From positions 1-12,188 of the forward strand of contig CAYMUP010000028.1 of NCBI GenBank assembly GCA_964393815.1: a DNA stretch of 12,188 nucleotides, in the 5' to 3' direction. The first letter of the stretch is position 1; each line of letters starts with the position of its first letter. This DNA is from JAGXIT01 sp964393815 (GTDB lineage Bacteria; Patescibacteriota; Saccharimonadia; Saccharimonadales; UBA4665). A program made the position numbers and the translations under genes. Shown in pieces: positions 1-5,368 of this stretch. Below the pieces are notes generated by a model. It searched no databases and was not told the origin of the DNA. It was given only the letters and a program-made list of their open reading frames with translations.

Positions 1-4
1 TTTA

Positions 5-79
5 TTAACAGTTAACAGGGGTAAAATTTTATATCGATATTGTTGAAATTGTAACTACATCTATTGACTACCCCTGTTA
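5..79. repeat. Palindrome cluster and inverted repeat around the promoter of the first surface-protein gene
   Basis: TAACAGGGGTA at 13-23 is repeated as its exact reverse complement TACCCCTGTTA at 69-79, an 11-bp perfect inverted repeat. The second arm fills the space between the -35 and -10 elements of the promoter at 64-93. The first arm overlaps a palindrome, TTAAC-A-GTTAA (5-15), itself part of a tandem TTAACAG repeat (5-18). Further short palindromes follow: AAAATTTT (23-30) and ATATCGATAT (31-40). The geometry fits a pair of operators for a DNA-binding regulator with looping between sites. That role is inferred; no regulator is identified. Confidence 0.5.
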
Positions 80-93
80 GAAAGCCGTATGAT
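64..93 (+). promoter_or_regulatory. Sigma70-type promoter for the gene at 176
   Basis: TTGACT (64-69) and TATGAT (88-93) are separated by 18 nt, five of six matches to consensus in each box. The predicted start of transcription is near 100, giving a 5' leader of about 76 nt. The 11-bp inverted-repeat arm at 69-79 lies inside the spacer, which would let a bound repressor block polymerase. Confidence 0.75.
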
Positions 94-110
94 GAGGGCG
101 TACGAATTCT

Positions 111-131
111 ACCCCAATGACTGACTGGGGT
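111..131 (+). promoter_or_regulatory. 5'-UTR stem-loop ahead of the first surface-protein gene
   Basis: ACCCCA (111-116) pairs with TGGGGT (126-131) around a 9-nt loop. It lies about 11 nt from the predicted 5' end of the mRNA and well upstream of the SD (158-164), so it would not hide the ribosome site. A 5'-terminal stem-loop of this kind can stabilise an abundant mRNA; that role is inferred. Confidence 0.4.
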
Positions 132-175
132 GGGTACAAAACAAAAATAACTAAAATAAAGGAGTTACGCTAACT

Positions 176-817
176 ATGCGTACGCAAGCAAAAATGTTTG
201 TGGCTCTCGTGGCAGCTGTAGCGGTCTTGGTACCGTTTGGCTCAGCCTCAGCGGCAACAAACCCAAATTTCACACAAGTTATTAATGCAGGGACACAATC
301 TGTCGACATTGTTGATGGCACTGGGGCGTCTGTAAGCAACCCTTCGGTTGCATTTGGCGCAGTAAACTTTAGCTTTGATTGTCAAGATGCCACCGCTACA
401 TTGGGTGCGTCGACCGGCACGGTTCGTAAGATTGCCGTCAAAAACCCAAAGAAAGCTGGTATCAAAGTTGATCTAAACTCCACTACCCCAGCTACCGATA
501 AATGGACAAGCGGTGGTAATAATTATGATTTCAACGATGCAACAGCAGACGCTGCAACCAGTACTGCAGGTTGCGCAAACGGCCAGCTAACTGTAGGAGC
601 TGGTACCTTTACTAAGACTCTCGGTGCTGGTACTCCAACACAATCAACCCCAGGCGGTGCTTTTAGTAGCGTTGCACCAGTAACATTGCTCAACAGCACG
701 GGTACAACTTCTTACGAAGCTGAACTAACCGACTATGCTCTTACGCAGAAAATTCCTGCAGAGCAGGCAGACGGCAACTATTCTCTTCCTATGAACATTA
801 CGTTCACCCAGCAATAA
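176..817 (+). CDS. Secreted WxL-like surface protein (small paralogue)
   Basis: A 213-residue exported protein with a clear signal peptide (M1-RTQAK n-region, hydrophobic core about 7-21, cleavage likely after the AxA at residues 24-26). The mature part is rich in Thr, Ala, Gly and Asn and has two cysteines (C69, C133) that could form a disulfide. It is a paralogue of the C-terminal half of the protein at 2556-3815: shared marks are an SNPSVAFG/VSPSVLFP segment, FDC/FAC, a GGxNxYDFND block (114-121) and a C-terminal (A)LxQxIPxE block. The order resembles the WxL cell-surface domain, but both Trp positions are replaced (VDL, NITF). Start choice rests on AAAGGAG at 158-164. The gene has its own promoter and a strong terminator, suggesting abundant single-gene expression. 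Surface location is well supported; the WxL relationship is inference. Confidence 0.8.
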   Translation: MRTQAKMFVALVAAVAVLVPFGSASAATNPNFTQVINAGTQSVDIVDGTGASVSNPSVAFGAVNFSFDCQDATATLGASTGTVRKIAVKNPKKAGIKVDLNSTTPATDKWTSGGNNYDFNDATADAATSTAGCANGQLTVGAGTFTKTLGAGTPTQSTPGGAFSSVAPVTLLNSTGTTSYEAELTDYALTQKIPAEQADGNYSLPMNITFTQQ

Positions 818-833
818 TCCTCTGATATTGCTT

Positions 834-867
834 AGCCCCCGACTCCTTGAGACGGTCGGGGGCTTTT
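834..867 (+). terminator. Rho-independent terminator after the first surface-protein gene
   Basis: AGCCCCCGAC (834-843) pairs perfectly with GTCGGGGGCT (855-864) around an 11-nt loop. The last T of the stem begins a run of four T (864-867). The 10-bp GC-rich stem makes the gene at 176-817 a separate transcription unit from the operon that starts at 921. Confidence 0.88.
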
Positions 868-902
868 ATCTGTAAAAACTGTAGCCAAACAAAACAAAAG
901 CA

Positions 903-911
903 TGATACAGT
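903..911 (+). promoter_or_regulatory. Extended -10 promoter, near-leaderless, for the gene at 921
   Basis: TGA-TACAGT (903-911) matches an extended -10. No good -35 is visible 16-18 nt upstream. Transcription starting 6-7 nt after the hexamer would begin around 917-918, leaving about 3 nt before ATG 921. No SD precedes the start codon, which agrees with a leaderless message. Confidence 0.45.
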
Positions 912-920
912 AAAAGCATC

Positions 921-2552
921 ATGAGAGTACAAAAAAGAGGAGTTTTAGTCACGACATTTGCTATAGGTGCAACTGTTTTTTTTGCAAATGGGCTGGTTGC
1001 GGCCCAGTCTTTATCGATTGGTGGGACGCCTGCTTACCCAAAGCCAGACAACCCGCGCAGCAATAATATTTTTATCCATGAGATTAAACCAAGAGAAACT
1101 GCCAAAGACGGCATTTTGATCAATAACCCCACTTCTGAACAACGAATAGTCAATCTGGGAGTCGTTGACTCAATAGCGGCTTCTGACGGTTCCTTCTCGT
1201 GCAAACAAAACACAGAGAAAAGAACGGGGACTGGTAATTGGATCGCGCTAGATAAAAAACAAGTTACATTGGAGCCCAAAAAAACTGAGATCGTAGATTT
1301 TACCATCACTGTCCCTAAAGATGCCAGCCCAGGTGAACATAGCGGCTGCATAACATTCCAGGACACCAAAAGTTACGCTAAGTCGAGTGGCTCTGGCATA
1401 CAGCTAGGGTTTCGCGGGGCGGTGCGCCTCGCCGTTACTGTACCTGGAGCTATTAAAAAAGAACTGACTATCTTGCGGGTCGAAACCAAACGCAACCCCG
1501 ACGGCTCTTACCTGGTTTCACCAGTCGCGAAAAACAGCGGCAATGTGTCGCTCGATGTGCAGGCAAGGGCGCAGTTAACTAGCAAGTTTGGGCAAAAGTC
1601 TCGGCTGCTCGACAACGCCAAATACCCCATAATGCCCGGCTCGACCATGGGTTGGCCATATCGTTTTGAACGACCGTTTTGGGGTGGTTTTTACAAAGCG
1701 TACACTTCACTAAGCTACAATGCCGACCCAACTGCGGGGATTGGTGAACACATGAATGAGACGAAAAAAACAAGTAAAGCCTCAGCATATTTCTTTATGG
1801 TTCCTGCACCGCAGGCTATCGCTATCGAGGCGGCAGCCATGTTGCTACCACTCATCGTAATTTTTGCCGTACTTCGTCGTAAGCGCCGAGCCAAAACGCT
1901 CAAGAAAAAATGGGCATCATACGAAGTCCAATCAGGAGACACCATTGTGAGTGTGGCACGCGAACATAGTGTCAAGTGGAAAAAACTAGCCCGCCGCAAC
2001 AATCTAAAAGCCCCTTATGCATTAGAAGTAGGTGAGACCATCTTTGTGCCTGCGACCCATTCAGCTCCGCCCAAAACACAAGACGCCCCGACTCGTGTCT
2101 CTGTCTCGGCAGCCAGTAAAGTCTCGCAGCCACTCCAAGACACGATGCAGTCACCACGGGCACCTGCTCATTTAGCAATTGATCGACCAATACCCGAAAG
2201 CGCGCCTGAACTTGAATGGGAATCACCCCGTTCGGCGCCCGTCGCGGTTCATAAGGAGCATCGTACGACTCCTTTGACGCAATTCCCAGAGTTTTATCAA
2301 TCACACCAGCCTACTACATATGAAGTGCCCTCAAGCAATTCGGGTTGGATGGTGCCGGGAAACGAGTCGTTACCGGGTATTATCGACGATCCCGACCTTG
2401 TCTCTGAGCTAAGGGGTGTCTGGGGAGAAGTGGAAAATGAAGAGTCTGCCTCAAAGACTAGCTCAAAGTCAAAATCTGCTAAAGCAAAAAAAACAACAAA
2501 AGCACCTCCAAAACGAAATAAGTCATCATCCCGCAAAAAAAAGGACTCATAG
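921..2552 (+). CDS. Membrane-anchored DUF916/WxIP-like protein with a LysM domain after the TM helix
   Basis: A 543-residue protein. Residues 1-29 are a signal peptide or signal anchor. Residues about 45-175 resemble the peptidoglycan-binding DUF916 part of WxL-interacting proteins (GILINNP, then an FTITVPKDASPGEHSG segment), with C94 and C143 as a possible disulfide pair; a second beta-rich domain follows to about 285. A TM helix (about 296-318) is followed by a very basic stretch (RRKRRAKTLKKK), so by the positive-inside rule the rest is cytoplasmic: a LysM domain (333-377, with VQSGDTI, LARRNNL and GETIFVP), a Pro/Ser-rich linker and a Lys/Ser-rich tail (510-543). It probably anchors or presents the neighbouring secreted proteins. 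No SD is seen; the gene starts a two-gene operon with 2556-3815. The DUF916 match comes from recalled family pattern; the LysM is clear. Confidence 0.82.
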   Translation: MRVQKRGVLVTTFAIGATVFFANGLVAAQSLSIGGTPAYPKPDNPRSNNIFIHEIKPRETAKDGILINNPTSEQRIVNLGVVDSIAASDGSFSCKQNTEKRTGTGNWIALDKKQVTLEPKKTEIVDFTITVPKDASPGEHSGCITFQDTKSYAKSSGSGIQLGFRGAVRLAVTVPGAIKKELTILRVETKRNPDGSYLVSPVAKNSGNVSLDVQARAQLTSKFGQKSRLLDNAKYPIMPGSTMGWPYRFERPFWGGFYKAYTSLSYNADPTAGIGEHMNETKKTSKASAYFFMVPAPQAIAIEAAAMLLPLIVIFAVLRRKRRAKTLKKKWASYEVQSGDTIVSVAREHSVKWKKLARRNNLKAPYALEVGETIFVPATHSAPPKTQDAPTRVSVSAASKVSQPLQDTMQSPRAPAHLAIDRPIPESAPELEWESPRSAPVAVHKEHRTTPLTQFPEFYQSHQPTTYEVPSSNSGWMVPGNESLPGIIDDPDLVSELRGVWGEVENEESASKTSSKSKSAKAKKTTKAPPKRNKSSSRKKKDS

Positions 2553-2555
2553 CGC

Positions 2556-3815
2556 ATGGCACAAGAAAAAGCGCTCATCTTACGGGGTGGGATATTTATG
2601 TACGCCACTTTGGTAGTGTTATTTGCCGTGATATGTCCGCTGCTCATGTCGCAAAAAACTGCCGCAGTTGCTCAAATGGTCCAAGTGAAAACAGCTGCGG
2701 CAAATAGTAACACCGTGAGTGCCACCTTGAGCCCAGCCGCAAAAGCAAATCATCTACTAGTAGTCGTTTGTGCAGCAAGAACCGTAGTAGCTTTTACTAC
2801 GCCAAGCGGGTTCTCTGTCGCGAAGTCGGAGCTTACAACCGCGCCCGTCCAAGCTATTTACTATAAGGTTGCCACTGGCAGTGAAACAACCGTAAGCTGT
2901 GCGGGAGGTGGGAATGCTCGTCGAGGCATACAACTCTATGAGTACTCTGGGACGGCTACATCCTCGCCCTTGGAGGCCGTGAACGCCACTCAATCTACAG
3001 GTTCAACGAGGTATGCGTCAACGGGTACTGTCAATACAACAAGCCCAAATGCGCTCATAGTGGGGGCGATCATTGCTCAGTCATCAGGGACGGGCGCAAG
3101 TGCTTGGACTAATTCGTTTACTGAGCGCGCGGATTTCACGAGTACGGCACGGTTTGTAGGGGCAGACTTTTACTCGTCATCAGCTGGCGCATATTCGTCT
3201 ACGGCGACGATGTCGGTAGCATCCAATTGGCGGGGTCAGATAGCGGCTTTCAAGCTGCTACCCATTAGCCTCACGGCTGACATAGTGAATGCTAGCAATG
3301 TGTCTGTAGTCAGCCCCAGCGTGCTGTTTCCTGCAAAGACCTTTGATTTTGCGTGTCAAGTAAGCGCGGCAACCCTAGGCGTGCCGGCTCAGCAATTAAG
3401 GGTAGTTAACACAACTTCAAACGTGCTATGGACACTTAGTATTGGCCCAACGGCCGGTCCCACTGCACTATGGTCAGATGGTGGAGTAAATACATATGAT
3501 TTTAACGATCCAGCTTCTGGGGGGTGCATTGATGGGGCCGATGCCGATACGCAAGCAGGGGCACTGACGGTGAATCCTTCGGGCGCCACGATTGTCCCTG
3601 ACGTCAGCTGCAGTAGTGCCGGTGTCGCGCTCGGTGCCTCCATGGTTTTTTCTGAGGGAACGGTCGATTCAGTGACCATTGCAAGAGGAACCGCAACGAC
3701 AGAGACCAATTGCATGTGGAATTTGACTGGTGTCGCACTTTCGCAGCAAATTCCCCCTGAGCCTGCTGCTGCGTCGTATGGATTGGGGCTTACCATAACC
3801 CTTCTCGCGAATTAA
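2556..3815 (+). CDS. Secreted two-domain protein: beta-sandwich-like N-domain plus WxL-like C-domain
   Basis: A 419-residue exported protein starting 3 nt after the stop of the preceding gene; AAGGA (2541-2545) lies 10 nt upstream. An internal ATG at 2598 is possible, but only the longer form supplies the positive n-region (K5, R10) of the signal peptide (core about 14-30). Residues about 41-236 resemble a beta-sandwich-like repeat common in large secreted or phage proteins (NHLLVVV, PSGFSV, IYYKVATGSETTV, YEYSG, NALIVGA); its function is not known to me. Residues about 237-419 are a paralogue of the protein at 176-817 with four cysteines (267, 324, 352, 386). Here WTL (292-294) and WNL (388-390) resemble WxL motifs, while the C-terminal LTITL stands where WxL proteins have LTWTL. 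The close spacing suggests it is made with, and may bind, the 921-2552 membrane protein. Confidence 0.8.
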   Translation: MAQEKALILRGGIFMYATLVVLFAVICPLLMSQKTAAVAQMVQVKTAAANSNTVSATLSPAAKANHLLVVVCAARTVVAFTTPSGFSVAKSELTTAPVQAIYYKVATGSETTVSCAGGGNARRGIQLYEYSGTATSSPLEAVNATQSTGSTRYASTGTVNTTSPNALIVGAIIAQSSGTGASAWTNSFTERADFTSTARFVGADFYSSSAGAYSSTATMSVASNWRGQIAAFKLLPISLTADIVNASNVSVVSPSVLFPAKTFDFACQVSAATLGVPAQQLRVVNTTSNVLWTLSIGPTAGPTALWSDGGVNTYDFNDPASGGCIDGADADTQAGALTVNPSGATIVPDVSCSSAGVALGASMVFSEGTVDSVTIARGTATTETNCMWNLTGVALSQQIPPEPAAASYGLGLTITLLAN

Positions 3816-3840
3816 ATTTCTTCAAAAAGAAACTTTAGGA

Positions 3841-3868
3841 TTGCATGTTGGATTCAGTGTGTCATAAT
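3841..3868 (+). promoter_or_regulatory. Promoter with extended -10 for the gene at 3882
   Basis: TTGCAT (3841-3846) and CATAAT (3863-3868) are 16 nt apart, and TGT (3860-3862) precedes the -10 as an extended element. Transcription would start near 3875, only about 7 nt before ATG 3882, too short for a functional SD. The promoter separates this gene from the 921-3815 operon. Confidence 0.55.
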
Positions 3869-3881
3869 AACAACAGGCACC

Positions 3882-4622
3882 ATGAAAAACAAAAAGATCA
3901 GCCTCATTCTACTAGTTGGATTATTGTCTTTTCTGTGCATATCGACTACGCATGTTGCTGCGCTTGATACAACATTTTCTCAGTCTATCCGGCCATTAGA
4001 TTGCACGGTCAGCAACATACAGACGGGCATTATCTCGTCTACCGAATATTCGCTAGCGTGCGGTCCGGTAGTTGTACCCGGTGCTCCTTACCCCCGTGGT
4101 CCTAGAAACGCTACCGTTTATTTTCCTGCGCAGTGGTGGCATTCGGGTTCTAGTGGGCCGTATTTAAACGATATCCCTACTGTCTACAATCCGGGCGGAT
4201 TGACACTGCTTCTAGAAAAGGGCGACGTGTATACATTTAGGGTTGAGGGTGATACTACACCTTTTGTGCCCAGGACATTCGAACTCTTCCAAAAAACTGT
4301 AACTGGCATCGAGCTACAGTTTTCTTCATACCAGTCAACTATTTACTTACCTGCAGGGGAAGGCAAAAAAATTGATTTGTCTGGTGATGGGGTGCCTGAT
4401 GTGATGCTTCGCCTCGAAGGATTCCAGTCTTCTGGTGTTGCCCTCATGCGTTTCGGCCTGCTCACTAAACCCAGCGGTGTTATCGAGGAGCATAAGGCGC
4501 TACTTGCGGTAATGGCTATAGGTGCGATATTTGGGGTTACGGGCATGCATTTCTATCATCGTCGTCGTCTGCCACCCCTAGAAGATCATTGGCGTGCACC
4601 TCATAAGTACCACCGCAGTTAA
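3882..4622 (+). CDS. C-terminally anchored surface protein with a Ca-loop-like motif, unknown function
   Basis: A 246-residue protein with a signal peptide (MKNKK n-region, core about 6-20), an extracellular body, a C-terminal TM helix (about 206-224) and a short basic, His-rich cytoplasmic tail. Two early cysteines (C41, C60) may pair. DLSGDGVPD at 165-173 matches the DxSxDGxxD pattern of calcium loops in FG-GAP or dockerin-like repeats, here as a single copy. I do not recognise a family for the whole protein. It follows the WxL-like operon in the same direction but has its own near-leaderless promoter, so co-regulation is not certain; location suggests another part of the same surface complex. 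Membrane topology is well supported, function unknown. Confidence 0.75.
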   Translation: MKNKKISLILLVGLLSFLCISTTHVAALDTTFSQSIRPLDCTVSNIQTGIISSTEYSLACGPVVVPGAPYPRGPRNATVYFPAQWWHSGSSGPYLNDIPTVYNPGGLTLLLEKGDVYTFRVEGDTTPFVPRTFELFQKTVTGIELQFSSYQSTIYLPAGEGKKIDLSGDGVPDVMLRLEGFQSSGVALMRFGLLTKPSGVIEEHKALLAVMAIGAIFGVTGMHFYHRRRLPPLEDHWRAPHKYHRS

Positions 4623-4640
4623 ATTAGCGTAACAATATTG

Positions 4641-4669
4641 TTGACATAAGCATAACTGTGTGATAACAT
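4641..4669 (+). promoter_or_regulatory. Promoter for the KGG-protein leader
   Basis: A perfect -35 TTGACA (4641-4646) is followed after 17 nt by TAACAT (4664-4669). Transcription would start near 4676. This is upstream of the intrinsic terminator at 4695-4734, so the transcript must pass that terminator before reaching the gene at 4793. Confidence 0.65.
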
Positions 4670-4694
4670 AAGCTTAGTTCGATAAGAATAAGAG

Positions 4695-4734
4695 GGTACA
4701 GACACTACGTGTGAGGTGGGTCTGTGCCTTTTTT
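4695..4734 (+). terminator. Intrinsic terminator in the leader of the KGG gene (possible attenuator)
   Basis: GGTACAGAC (4695-4703) pairs with GTCTGTGCC (4720-4728), nine pairs with one G-U, and is followed by six T (4729-4734). The loop holds an alternative mini-stem, ACAC/GTGT (4702-4705/4709-4712). It lies 73 nt after the stop of the gene ending at 4622 and about 20 nt after the predicted start site of the 4641 promoter. It may simply end the upstream transcript, or it may attenuate the KGG transcript or make a ~60-nt RNA. Confidence 0.75.
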
Positions 4735-4757
4735 GTTGTCGGAGTAATAACTAAATT

Positions 4758-4783
4758 TCCAGGGTAAAGCTCTGGAGTGGGAG
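4758..4783 (+). promoter_or_regulatory. Hairpin beside the RBS of the KGG gene
   Basis: TCCAGGG (4758-4764) pairs with CTCTGGA (4770-4776) around TAAAG, with one G-U pair. The likely SD, GGGAG (4779-4783), starts 2 nt after the stem and sits 9 nt before ATG 4793. A stem this close could influence ribosome access. Regulation is inferred. Confidence 0.4.
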
Positions 4784-4792
4784 ACAAACCAA

Positions 4793-4996
4793 ATGGCAGG
4801 AACTAAAGCAGGCGGCCAAGCCGCAGCAGCAACCAACAAGAAGAAATATGGGAGTGATTTTTACGCAAAAATCGGTGCTAAAGGTGGTAAAAAGGGTCGC
4901 ACCGGCGGTTTTGCAGCCGGCGAGGCTGGCCGTCAGCGCGCACGCGTGTACGGTGCAATTGGTGGACGCATTAGCCGCCGCACAAAAAAGAGCTAA
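4793..4996 (+). CDS. KGG-motif basic mini-protein
   Basis: A 67-residue, strongly basic protein of the Con-10/GsiB-like KGG group (stress-induced, probably disordered glycine-rich hydrophilic proteins). Marks are a GSDFYAKIGAKGGKKG segment (about 20-35), a TGGFAAGEAGR stretch and a second partial unit VYGAIGGRISRR (52-63). It has no signal peptide or TM segment, so it is cytoplasmic. The density of Lys and Arg would allow nucleic-acid binding, but that is inference. It is a single-gene unit: promoter at 4641, leader terminator at 4695-4734, an RBS hairpin, and a strong terminator right after the stop. Compact homologues are frequent in CPR genomes to my knowledge. Confidence 0.85.
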   Translation: MAGTKAGGQAAAATNKKKYGSDFYAKIGAKGGKKGRTGGFAAGEAGRQRARVYGAIGGRISRRTKKS

Positions 4997-5013
4997 TTGA
5001 GACAAACATGCGC

Positions 5014-5048
5014 GGCCCCGCTTAAGCGGGGGCCCTCCGGCTTGTTTT
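5014..5048 (+). terminator. Terminator of the KGG gene
   Basis: CCCCGC (5016-5021) and GCGGGG (5026-5031) form a GC-rich stem around TTAA, extended by GG/CC (5014-5015/5033-5034) past one bulged G. A T-rich run (TTGTTTTT, 5042-5049) comes 7 nt further, and ACAA (5002-5005) can close an outer pair with TTGT. It lies directly after the stop at 4996. Confidence 0.7.
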
Positions 5049-5083
5049 TCTCATCGCTTCGCTTCTCTTTTCAACGAAGCCGT

Positions 5084-5118
5084 AAAAATATCTCCGAAGT
5101 AAATTCGGAGATATTTTT
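5084..5118. terminator. Bidirectional intrinsic terminator
   Basis: A perfect 15-bp stem: the left arm (5084-5098) begins AAAAATATC and the right arm (5104-5118) ends GATATTTTT, around the loop GTAAA. The flanking A and T runs give a U-tract in either direction, so it can end both the KGG transcript from the left and the minus-strand kinase-protease transcript from the right. Confidence 0.85.
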
Positions 5119-5149
5119 GATTAACTAGTGGGTGGCGTACCCTGGGCAG

Positions 5150-5233
5150 TTAGATCGTGTGAGATTCATTTTATGAAATGAAGTGAAACTCACCGAAGTT
5201 AAAAGCTCATTCCAGGTGAAATTTCAGATCTAA
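5150..5233 (+). ncRNA. Possible structured RNA region containing recurrent element copy 1
   Basis: TTAGATC (5150-5156) pairs with GATCTAA (5227-5233), enclosing GTGAG/CTCAC (5159-5163/5189-5193), which in turn encloses TTCATTT/AAATGAA (5165-5171/5176-5182) around a 4-nt loop. CACC (5191-5194) and GGTG (5215-5218) offer an alternative pairing that is also kept in the second copy at 10586-10631. No promoter could be assigned. It may be a small RNA, a 3'-UTR element or the remains of a mobile element. Confidence 0.35.
5181..5225 (+). repeat. Recurrent ~45-nt element, copy 1
   Basis: This stretch aligns with 10586-10631 at about 36 of 46 positions with one single-base gap. The shared blocks, in order, are AAGTGAAAC, CACC, GTTAAA, TCAT and CCAGGTGAA. 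Both copies are in the same orientation and both lie in a spacer between convergent genes. The comparison was made by eye. Confidence 0.6.
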
Positions 5234-5299
5234 ACTTATTTCGTACGTACGCTGCGAGCAAAGTGAGCACGAGGCGACAGCCGAGCTTCAGGGGGTGTG

Positions 5300-5330
5300 C
5301 TTTCTCATCGAATTTAGTTCGATGAGAAAG
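5300..5330. repeat. Perfect 13-bp hairpin next to the metalloprotease stop
   Basis: CTTTCTCATCGAA (5300-5312) and TTCGATGAGAAAG (5318-5330) are exact reverse complements around TTTAG. There is no T-run on either strand, so it is not a standard intrinsic terminator. AGGGG (5290-5294) and CCCCT (5344-5348) could close an outer stem. It lies 20 nt downstream of the minus-strand gene end and may protect the 3' end of that mRNA. Confidence 0.6.
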
Positions 5331-5339
5331 TTAGAGAGG

Positions 5340-5368
5340 CGAGCCCCTCTTATAAAAACGAGCCCCTC
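5340..5368. repeat. Direct repeat CGAGCCCCTC at the metalloprotease gene end
   Basis: CGAGCCCCTC occurs at 5340-5349 and again at 5359-5368. The second copy encodes part of the last residues of the minus-strand protease and the first lies just past its stop (5350-5352). The repeat suggests local duplication that may have set the present C-terminus. Confidence 0.45.

Larger units (their letters stand above)
4997..5349. other. Gene-free convergent spacer full of hairpins
   Basis: About 350 bp between the convergent KGG gene and metalloprotease gene contain no credible gene. In order they hold the KGG terminator (5014-5047), a small GCTTCG/CGAAGC stem (5056-5061/5075-5080), a 15-bp bidirectional terminator-like hairpin (5084-5118), a folded stretch with the ~45-nt recurrent element (5150-5233), a CGTACGTACG palindrome (5242-5251), a GAGC-rich low-complexity stretch (about 5250-5290) and a 13-bp hairpin (5300-5330). 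A structured non-coding RNA is possible. Confidence 0.6.

Noticed and set aside
2416..2616. 66-residue plus-strand frame bridging the two operon genes
   Set aside because: Out-of-frame shadow of the Lys-rich tail; basic composition follows from the overlapping codons and there is no SD.
3817..3836. TTTCTT/AAGAAA hairpin after the stop at 3815
   Set aside because: Six A-T-rich pairs with no real T-run; too weak to call a terminator.
5130..5142. GGGTGGCGTACCC, resembling a T-box core
   Set aside because: The T-box core is TGGNACCGCG; this lacks the ACCGCG part and no aminoacyl-tRNA synthetase or amino-acid gene follows.
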